NCBI RefSeq assembly: GCF_005404815.1
Contig: NZ_BJDF01000012.1
Location: 43,205-107,204, forward strand
From: Companilactobacillus huachuanensis
GTDB taxonomy: Bacteria; Bacillota; Bacilli; Lactobacillales; Lactobacillaceae
Length of the DNA stretch: 64,000 bases
Reading direction: 5' to 3'
The position numbers and the translations under genes are program-made. Below, piece by piece: positions 58,285 through 64,000 of this stretch (positions are counted from its first letter, which is position 1; every line of letters starts with the position of its first letter). The notes under the pieces are model-generated. The model ran no database searches and was not told the origin of the DNA. It saw only the letters and a list, made by a program, of their open reading frames with translations.

Positions 58285-58604
58285 CTAAAGATCGAAAATC
58301 TAATATAACCATTGTTGTTACCGGCCTAGAGTTAATTTATATAAATAATCAGGAATTTTGTTTTAGTTTTATTATTCCTTTCATAAAAAAACCAACTAGT
58401 TGGAAGAGCTGAGAGTATTCAATTGCTGTGAAAGTGGCGTTATTGCTTTAGCAATTACACCACCGGGCGTGTTGGAGACTTACCGGGCTTTGGTAAGGCT
58501 TCAACCGAGGTTCGAGACCGCACTTTGGCTCGGGCCGTTCCGCGCAGCAATTGAATACTCTCAGCTCTGGAAACGGCATATTTAACTAAACTTTAGATTT
58601 CTAA
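58285..58604 (-). mobile_element. Cloverleaf repeat copy H in a full-length, diverged MITE-like element
   Basis: The left end CTAAAGATCGAAAATC, the AT-rich tail and the right end (AACTTTAGATTTCTAA) align along the full length of copies A and I, though the terminal repeats have drifted. The core is 58394-58577 (sense on the minus strand): P1 GAGCTGAGAGTATTCAATTG, P3 with TTACCGGGC/TGGTAAG changes, P4 ATTGC-TAAA-GCAAT. It lies upstream of cutC in the antisense direction. No flanking duplication is visible. Confidence 0.75.
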
Positions 58605-58692
58605 TGACAAAAAAAGAGCTTATTTACATAACATCAGACTTTTACAACAATATTTGTTAGAATGTAACCACAACAATGAAGAGGGGTTGACT

Positions 58693-59340
58693 ATTATCTT
58701 TAAAGAAGTAGCTGTAGAAAACTTTACTAAGATTCCCACCGCTGTTTTAAAAGGTGCTAATCGAATCGAATTAAACGATAATTTGGCTGTTGGAGGAACA
58801 ACTCCCAGCCATGGTGTCTTGCAAGAGGCCACTAAATACCTTCAAGAAAAATCGGTGCCACTAGTCGAAATGATTCGTCCTCGTGGTGGAAATTTTGTTT
58901 ACAACGGCCTTGAACTCAAAATGATGGAAGCTGACTTGTTTGAGGCTCAAAAATTGGGCGTTGACGCTGTTGCCTTTGGTGCATTGACTGCTGATGGCGA
59001 TATTGACGAAGATGCTATGGAACAATTGATTGCGGCTTCCGCTGGCATGCAAATCGTCTTCCATATGGCTTTTGATGCCTTAGCTGAGGATAACAAAAAA
59101 AATGCTATTGACTGGTTAGTTGACCACGATGTTGATCGTATTTTGACTCACGGTGGCCCATTGACTACTCCAATCGATATGACTTTGGATAATATCAAAA
59201 AGTATATTGATTACGCTGACGGTAGAATTTTAATTTTACCTGGTGGTGGTGTTAATTTTGAAAATGTTGATACCATATCGGAAAAACTCGGTGTTAAAGA
59301 ATTACACGGCACCAAAATTATTGATGGAATTAATAACTAA
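58693..59340 (+). CDS. cutC: Copper homeostasis protein CutC family
   Basis: The 215-residue TIM-barrel protein (F-K-E-V-A-V-E-N-F, A-N-R-I-E-L-N-D-N-L-A-V-G-G-T-T-P, R-P-R-G-G-N-F-V-Y, I-L-P-G-G-G-V) belongs to the CutC family, whose copper role is debated. The start is placed at ATT 58693: no ATG exists in frame near the expected N-terminus, GAGGGG lies 6 nt upstream, and relatives begin M-I-x-K-E-V. Alternative starts are TTG 58687 (too close to the purine run) and TTG 58654. Confidence 0.85.
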   Translation: MIFKEVAVENFTKIPTAVLKGANRIELNDNLAVGGTTPSHGVLQEATKYLQEKSVPLVEMIRPRGGNFVYNGLELKMMEADLFEAQKLGVDAVAFGALTADGDIDEDAMEQLIAASAGMQIVFHMAFDALAEDNKKNAIDWLVDHDVDRILTHGGPLTTPIDMTLDNIKKYIDYADGRILILPGGGVNFENVDTISEKLGVKELHGTKIIDGINN

Positions 59341-59358
59341 CCGTTTTTAGATAAAATT

Positions 59359-59417
59359 AAATAGGTTCGAATTCTTTTGGGATATAATGTTTCCCATTTG
59401 AATTCGAACCTATTTTT
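59359..59417 (+). terminator. Terminator of cutC
   Basis: AAATAGGTTCGAATTC pairs with GAATTCGAACCTA and inner GGG/CCC, followed by TTTTTT. A strong hairpin 20 bp after the cutC stop. Confidence 0.88.
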
Positions 59418-59428
59418 TGTATATTCAG

Positions 59429-59748
59429 CTGAAGGTTGAAAGGTGATAAATTAATCTAACCCTTATTATTACAGGCTTAGAGCTAATTTATTTAAATAAG
59501 CAGAAGTCTTTATTCTACTATTCCGCTAAAAAAAAAATAAACTAGTTGGAAGAGCTGAGAGTATTCATTAGCAGCGAAAGTGGCGTTATTGCTTCAGCAA
59601 TTACACCACCGGGCGAGTTGGAGACTCGCGGTTTTTGCGAGGCTTCAACCGAGGTCCGAGACCGCTCTTTGGCTCGGGCCGTTCCGCGCAGCAAATGAAT
59701 ACTCTCAGCTCTGGAGACGGCATAATTAACTAAACTTTCAACCTTTAG
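59429..59748 (-). mobile_element. Cloverleaf repeat copy I in a complete MITE-like element with 8-bp duplication
   Basis: The 320-bp element has terminal inverted repeats CTGAAGGTTGAAAGG (59429-59443) and the complement of CTAAAGGTTGAAAGT at the other end (to 59748). Directly outside both ends is the same 8-mer ATATTCAG (59421-59428 and 59749-59756), a perfect target-site duplication. The core is 59540-59721, sense on the minus strand, with P1, P2, P3 (GTTGAAG-C-CTCGC) and P4 (ATTGC-TGAA-GCAAT). It lies 72 bp downstream of the mgtE stop, in the same sense, and is the best evidence of mobility. Confidence 0.85.
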
Positions 59749-59820
59749 ATATTCAGTCATTTTTATCGCTGGTAAGCTAAGTCTCAAAACAAGCTACACA
59801 AGGGCAACTCCTTTTTTGTT

Positions 59821-61194
59821 CTATGTTCTGACAAAATACTGCATAAACATCCCTGCAATACTGAAATAAATCAAAACTGATGTCAAATCACTCAAAGTTG
59901 AAATAAATGGCCCACTAGCTACAGCTGGATCGAAGCCAAAACTTGACATCAACATTGGAATTAAACTTCCGGCTAAGTTGGCAACGGTAATGGCGGCGCA
60001 CATGGCTAAACCGATTACCATTCCTAAAACAAAATTATGTTTCCAAATTCCAACTAACATGAATACGGAAATCCCAGTTACCAAACCTGTCACGAAGCCT
60101 GTTACTAACTCTTTTCCAATCAATTTCAAAAAATCATTGCGATCAATTTCTTCAACTGCTAATCGTCTAACCGCTACGGCCAAACTTTGGGTACCTGCAT
60201 TACCAGCTGTACCGGTGATTGTCGAAATGAAAACTGCTAGAATACTAGCTTCTGCCAATAATCCTTCGAAATGATTGATCAATGTTGCAGTGATCATACT
60301 CAGTAATAGCAACGTAATCAACCAAGGTAATCGTTTTGAGGCCGCCTTGAATGGTCCGTCATTATTGGTTTCGTCCATACTAACACCGGCCAAACCAGAG
60401 TAATCTTGTTGGGCTTCATCATCGATAACTTCAATAACATCATCAACAGTAACAATACCCACTAATTTATTGGAGTGATCAACAACGGGAACGGCTAAGA
60501 ATTCATAATCTCTAAAGACTTGAGCAACTTCTGCCTGTTCTGCATCAACATTGACCGTTATAATATCGCTATTCATTTTTTCGCCCAATGTATCGTTATC
60601 ATCAAGCAAGATCAAATCACGCAACGACATAACGCCGACTAAATCATCGTGATGATCCAAAATATATAAGTAATAAATTGTTTCAGCTGTATGAGCATAG
60701 CCTTTCAACGCCTTAATCGCTGAAGCAGCCTTCTCTTCTTCATAAAATCTAACATAGTCCGTGGTCATAATACCACCGGCCGTCTCGGTATCGTAATGCA
60801 ACAGTCCGCGCAGATTGTTAGCATCGCTATTTGGCATTTGTTCAAGGAATCGGTCAACATCGACTTTATTCAAATGTTCCAAAACATCAGCCGCATTATC
60901 ATCATACATATCGTTCAACATTTTGGAGGCATATCCAAGATCCATTTCCTTTAACAATCCTGGAATCTCAGGATTATCATCCTCAATAGTATCAAACATG
61001 TCACCCATTTCATCTGGTTCCAGAATTGAGTATAACGTTACACGTTCAGCCTTATTCAACGTAAGATAGAAAGTGCTCTGGTCATAAAAATGCATATCCA
61101 AATAAGTTTTTCGAAAGCGTTTCTTATCACCATTATCAAGATAACCCTTTAATTGCGTAAATTTATCTTGCAGTCTTTTTTCGTTCTCATCCAT
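59821..61194 (-). CDS. mgtE: Magnesium transporter MgtE
   Basis: The 457-residue protein has a cytoplasmic MgtE N domain (~30-130), a CBS pair (~135-260; residues V-G-V-M-S-L-R-D-L and V-G-I-V-T-V-D-D-V) that senses Mg2+, a plug helix, and five C-terminal membrane helices. ATG 61192-61194, with AAGGGGTG upstream, is preferred to GTG 61203. It overlaps the end of the rluA-type gene by 8 bp, completing relQ-nadK-rlu-mgtE. Confidence 0.92.
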   Translation of the reverse strand: MDENEKRLQDKFTQLKGYLDNGDKKRFRKTYLDMHFYDQSTFYLTLNKAERVTLYSILEPDEMGDMFDTIEDDNPEIPGLLKEMDLGYASKMLNDMYDDNAADVLEHLNKVDVDRFLEQMPNSDANNLRGLLHYDTETAGGIMTTDYVRFYEEEKAASAIKALKGYAHTAETIYYLYILDHHDDLVGVMSLRDLILLDDNDTLGEKMNSDIITVNVDAEQAEVAQVFRDYEFLAVPVVDHSNKLVGIVTVDDVIEVIDDEAQQDYSGLAGVSMDETNNDGPFKAASKRLPWLITLLLLSMITATLINHFEGLLAEASILAVFISTITGTAGNAGTQSLAVAVRRLAVEEIDRNDFLKLIGKELVTGFVTGLVTGISVFMLVGIWKHNFVLGMVIGLAMCAAITVANLAGSLIPMLMSSFGFDPAVASGPFISTLSDLTSVLIYFSIAGMFMQYFVRT

Positions 61195-62107
61195 TCTTCT
61201 CACCCCTTAACACACTCATTAACATTACCATATCAGCTGGCAATGGTGCTTGAAGTTTTAATAACTGCTTGGTCACAGGATGAACAATATTCAACCGATA
61301 ACAATGCAGTGCTTGTCGATCTATTCGTGAATCAACTTTTCCACTGTACATATCGTCGCCGATAATTGGGTGACCAATTGCAGTTAAGTGAACTCTAATT
61401 TGATGCGTCCGTCCTGTTAACAGTTTCAGTTTCAACAAACTACCCGTCGAAAACTTTTCCACAGTTTCATACACAGTCTGGGACGGTTTCCCCTTTTTAT
61501 AGTCAATATTGCGCATATAAAAGGCACTTGGATCAATTCCAATTGGCAAATCAATTAACCCATTTTCTGGTTGTACTTGACCATAAATCATCGCTAGATA
61601 GAATTTTTGAAAATCTTCCTTATGAAGAATTCGATCTAGCAACGAATGGGCATACGAAGTCTTGGCAAAAACCATCAGGCCAGAAGTGTTGCGGTCCAAT
61701 CGTGTTACCAAGTGAATTGTCGGATTTTCTTTTTTATTCAACAAATAACCTTTCACCAAATTAGCCATCGTTTTTCCAGACTTAGCTTTGGCGGGTAAAC
61801 TAGCGATCCCCGGTGGCTTGTTCACAACTAATAAATAATTATCCTCAAAAATAACATCAACGGGTCCTTGCATTGGTGCAATCAAATCTGAGGGTTCTTC
61901 TTCATTCATAACAATCAAGATCACATCGCCGATTTTCATCTTAAAATCAAAGTGACGTTGCTTATGATTAACGAAAATCAATCCGCCTTTGTTCTTTAAA
62001 TTGTGCAATTGACTGGAAGAAAATTCGTGTTGGACTAAAAACTTACGGATAATTTTCTTATCATCATCACCAATTGTGAACTTCATGATCCGGTTATTTT
62101 TGTTCAT
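61187..62107 (-). CDS. RluA-family pseudouridine synthase
   Basis: The 306-residue enzyme has an N-terminal S4-like domain (~10-80) and the catalytic R-L-D-R-N-T-S-G-L with the active-site Asp, then the G-R-T-H-Q-I-R-V-H-L motif. It makes pseudouridine in rRNA or tRNA; the exact target is not predictable (YjbO/RluD type by position). ATG 62107 has AGGA upstream and overlaps the nadK end by 14 bp. Confidence 0.9.
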   Translation of the reverse strand: MNKNNRIMKFTIGDDDKKIIRKFLVQHEFSSSQLHNLKNKGGLIFVNHKQRHFDFKMKIGDVILIVMNEEEPSDLIAPMQGPVDVIFEDNYLLVVNKPPGIASLPAKAKSGKTMANLVKGYLLNKKENPTIHLVTRLDRNTSGLMVFAKTSYAHSLLDRILHKEDFQKFYLAMIYGQVQPENGLIDLPIGIDPSAFYMRNIDYKKGKPSQTVYETVEKFSTGSLLKLKLLTGRTHQIRVHLTAIGHPIIGDDMYSGKVDSRIDRQALHCYRLNIVHPVTKQLLKLQAPLPADMVMLMSVLRGEKNG

Positions 62108-62906
62108 CTTGTCCTAAGAAAGCTGTCTCGACTCTAGTCCAGAAGTGACGGTGACGGTACTGTGCAAATTGTGCACGTTGATAATTCAATTTAATGGTAA
62201 TTTTTCTGACATTTTTCAGTTTTGTCGTAATTCCATCACAACTAATGACGTAATCGTCCGCCGTCTGTGGATAAAGATCGACTTGTTGATTGTGAGGAAT
62301 GATAATTGGCGACGAAATTGTCCGGTAAACTCGGTTATTGATCGAAGCAATTTCAATCATTTGATAGACACTGATCTTGGGATGAATTAGTGCCCCACCG
62401 ATTGACTTCGAGTACGCAGTTGAACCAGTTGGCGTCGAAAAACATAGTCCATCGCCACGAAAACTTTCAAAAAATTCTTTATCTAGGTCAACTCGAGCCT
62501 TCATCGTCAACGAAGATAGTCGCCTGACCACGGTTTCATTAATCGCGATACCATGGAATAGTGATCCTTCTTTGTTTTCGACCATCACATCTAAAAGTGG
62601 ATAACTTGTGGAAGGAATATTGTCCTTACATTCTATGATTCGATTAGCCAAATCATCAATTTCAGTGTCGGTCCAGTCCGAATAAAACCCCAAGTGACCT
62701 GTATGCAGAGCTAAAAATTTAACACTGTCCAAATGGGCTGCATAAGCGTGAAAAGTACTCAGAAGCGTTCCATCGCCTCCAACACTAATAACCAATTGTG
62801 GATCCCGACGATCCAAAACTAGACCAGCATCAAGCAATTTACTACGCAATTGATTAGCCGCAGCAACTGATTTTTCTTTACTATTATTATTAATCCATAA
62901 TTTCAT
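62094..62906 (-). CDS. nadK: NAD kinase
   Basis: The 270-residue enzyme phosphorylates NAD to NADP. Signatures: G-G-D-G-T (residues 43-47) and the C-terminal S-T-P-T-G-S-T-A-Y-S-K-S-I-G-G. Start overlaps the relQ stop by 1 bp (TAATG), so translation is coupled. Confidence 0.95.
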   Translation of the reverse strand: MKLWINNNSKEKSVAAANQLRSKLLDAGLVLDRRDPQLVISVGGDGTLLSTFHAYAAHLDSVKFLALHTGHLGFYSDWTDTEIDDLANRIIECKDNIPSTSYPLLDVMVENKEGSLFHGIAINETVVRRLSSLTMKARVDLDKEFFESFRGDGLCFSTPTGSTAYSKSIGGALIHPKISVYQMIEIASINNRVYRTISSPIIIPHNQQVDLYPQTADDYVISCDGITTKLKNVRKITIKLNYQRAQFAQYRHRHFWTRVETAFLGQDEQK

Positions 62907-63559
62907 TATTTATCGTGCTCCGTTGAGTTATTTATATCACGCTTTCGATCGGTGAAATATTGTTGAGCATCCTGAATCTCCTCGCGGATTTTAGACATTT
63001 CCTCATCCAGCATGAATGAAGCCTCCGCAGCTCGCTTAAGCCGTTCGTTGATTTCCTCGGGAAAATCACCTTTATATTTGTAGTTCAAAGAATGTTCAAT
63101 TGTGGACCAGAAGTTCATCGCCAAAGTTCTTATTTGAATTTCCGCCAAAATTTTCTTCTGACCACTAGCAGTTTGAATCGGATATTCAATCACCACATGA
63201 TATGAGCGATAACCACTCGACTTACTGTTGGCAATATAATCACGTTCCTCAATTACTCGCATATCTTCTCTGATATGAAGCAATTTAGCAACATCGTAAA
63301 TATCTTCAACAAACTGACATTGAATCCTAATTCCCGCTATGTCTTGCATATCTTGTTCTAATAAATCTTCATTAATAAAACGACGACGCATCTTTTCTTT
63401 GATACTGTCGACAGTCTTAACACGACCAGTCACAAATTCGATGGGAGAATGTTCGTTCTTCTCCAGAAATTCCTTACGCAAATTTCTAAATTTGATTTTT
63501 AATTCGTCTACTGCTTGTGAATATGGTATCAAAAATTCATTCCATTTGATTTCTGACAT
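62906..63559 (-). CDS. relQ: Small alarmone synthetase RelQ (GTP pyrophosphokinase)
   Basis: The 217-residue single-domain synthetase makes (p)ppGpp and lacks hydrolase, TGS and ACT domains. Synthetase motifs include G-R-V-K-T-V-D-S-I-K, D-I-A-G-I-R-I, G-Y-R-S-Y-H-V-V-I and E-I-Q-I-R-T-L-A-M-N-F-W. A C-terminal helix with charged heptads fits RelQ tetramer formation. GAGGTC precedes ATG. First gene of relQ-nadK-rlu-mgtE. Confidence 0.92.
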   Translation of the reverse strand: MSEIKWNEFLIPYSQAVDELKIKFRNLRKEFLEKNEHSPIEFVTGRVKTVDSIKEKMRRRFINEDLLEQDMQDIAGIRIQCQFVEDIYDVAKLLHIREDMRVIEERDYIANSKSSGYRSYHVVIEYPIQTASGQKKILAEIQIRTLAMNFWSTIEHSLNYKYKGDFPEEINERLKRAAEASFMLDEEMSKIREEIQDAQQYFTDRKRDINNSTEHDK

Positions 63560-63603
63560 AATGACCTCGCTTTACTTACTTCTTTAAATATATCTTATAT
63601 TCG

Positions 63604-63638
63604 GTTTAGATTCACTCTAATCTAAATGTTTTTTTGAC
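63604..63638 (+). terminator. Hairpin with T-run upstream of relQ
   Basis: GTTTAGATT / AATCTAAAT pairs over 8-9 bp around a 6-nt loop, then TTTTTTT on the plus strand. No plus-strand gene precedes it, so it may insulate relQ's promoter region from repeat J. Confidence 0.4.
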
Positions 63639-63640
63639 TT

Positions 63641-63861
63641 GACGTTTCCAGAGCTGAGAGTATTCAATTGCTGCGCGGAGCGGCTCGAGCCAAAGAGCGG
63701 TCTCAAGCCTCGGTTGAAGCCTCGCAAAACCCGCGAGTCTTCAACACGTCCGGTGGTGTAAGAGCTGAAGCTCTATCGCCACTTTCGCTGCAAATGAATA
63801 CTCTCAGCTCTTCCAACTAGTGGAGCGTAGCTCTCATGTTTATATTTAATCAACCTTCAAG
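63641..63861 (+). repeat. Cloverleaf repeat copy J, joined to the transposase 3' end
   Basis: The core is 63641-63820: P1 GAGCTGAGAGTATTCAATTG against its complement, P2 GGCTCGAG / CTCAAGCC, P3 GTTGAAG-C-CTCGC / GCGAG-T-CTTCAAC, P4 AGAGC-TGAA-GCTCT. The AT-rich tail is mostly missing. A small GAGCGTAGCTC hairpin follows, then TTTATATTTAATCAACCTTCAAG, which resembles the sense 3' terminus of intact elements (TTTCAACCTTCAG). That last stretch overlaps the end of the transposase gene. The 5' terminal repeat is not present. Confidence 0.78.
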
Positions 63862-64000
63862 TTTTGGATAAAGTGAATGTAATTTTATACGTGCATCTGC
63901 AGTTGTGAATTGCCAATCTATTGATAAATTTTTAGCATTACGTTCACTACACCATGCTGCTACTTCTTGTTTTAATTGTTCCATTTCTGGAATTCGCCTG
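63850..64000 (-). CDS. IS630-family transposase, C-terminal end (cut by the window edge)
   Basis: A minus-strand frame open to the right edge encodes 49 residues ending ...R-N-A-K-N-L-S-I-D-W-Q-F-T-T-A-D-A-R-I-K-L-H-S-L-Y-P-K-L-E-G. The W-x-F-T-T-x-D-A-R-x-K-L-x-x-L-Y-P pattern is the typical C-terminus of DDE transposases of the IS630 type. Whether the rest of the gene is intact cannot be seen. The stop is at 63850-63852. Confidence 0.72.
   Translation of the reverse strand, partial: RRIPEMEQLKQEVAAWCSERNAKNLSIDWQFTTADARIKLHSLYPKLEG

Overview
The window is a low-GC Gram-positive chromosome segment from the Lactobacillaceae. The gene order is the one expected for that family: rapZ-yvcK-whiA, uvrBA, hprK-lgt-trxB-pgm, phoPR-pst-phoU, comFA-comFC-hpf-secA-prfB, ymfFHI-rodZ-pgsA-cinA-recA-rny and relQ-nadK-rluA. 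SLAP-type and MucBP surface domains and the AT-rich codon use point to a lactobacillus. A Companilactobacillus-like species is my guess, not something I could test.

Layout: 0-6.5 kb holds the end of a membrane protein gene, whiA/yvcK/rapZ and a Na+/H+ antiporter. 6.7-9.3 kb is a secreted Ser/Thr-rich surface protein. 9.4-14.3 kb is uvrBA with a LexA-type box. 14.4-15.1 kb is a MazEF-like toxin-antitoxin pair. 15.5-20.4 kb holds an MFS permease, an alkaline-phosphatase-superfamily enzyme, phosphoglucomutase and a small Xre regulator. 20.7-24.3 kb is trxB, lgt, hprK, yvlD and pspC. 24.4-31.8 kb is a complete phosphate-starvation module, phoP-phoR-pstS-C-A-B1-B2-phoU. 31.8-38.8 kb holds prfB with its +1 frameshift, secA, hpf, comFC, comFA and yigZ. 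39.5-45.7 kb holds an Xre-membrane protein, tagO, rny, recA, cinA and pgsA. 46.3-54.0 kb is rodZ, ymfI, ymfH, ymfF, ftsK, a DUF1149 protein and trmL. 54.7-57.9 kb is an AI-2E-type permease, a lactonase and uppP. 58.7-63.6 kb is cutC, mgtE, an RluA-type pseudouridine synthase, nadK and relQ. The window ends in the 3' end of an IS630-like transposase gene.

The most unusual content lies between the genes. At least ten copies of one roughly 180-bp repeat are scattered through the intergenic regions (15.3, 38.8, 39.3, 45.8, 46.1, 54.2, 58.0, 58.4, 59.5 and 63.6 kb), with three or more decayed relatives (18.3, 23.5 and perhaps 54.0 kb). Each intact copy can fold as a long closing stem (P1) around three internal hairpins (P2, P3, P4), a cloverleaf with a four-way junction. 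The stems differ in sequence between copies but stay complementary, while junction and loop stretches are conserved. That is the covariation pattern of a selected structure. Four copies sit in a larger element of about 300-320 bp with 14-15 bp terminal inverted repeats, one with a perfect 8-bp flanking duplication, so the family also looks like a MITE. One copy abuts the transposase gene, whose 3' end resembles the element's terminus.

Functionally the genes are mostly core housekeeping: DNA repair, phosphate uptake, envelope synthesis, secretion, translation and stringent response. The accessory content is the repeat family, the surface protein, the toxin-antitoxin pair, a possible antisense-RNA module near 54.6 kb and the insertion-sequence end.
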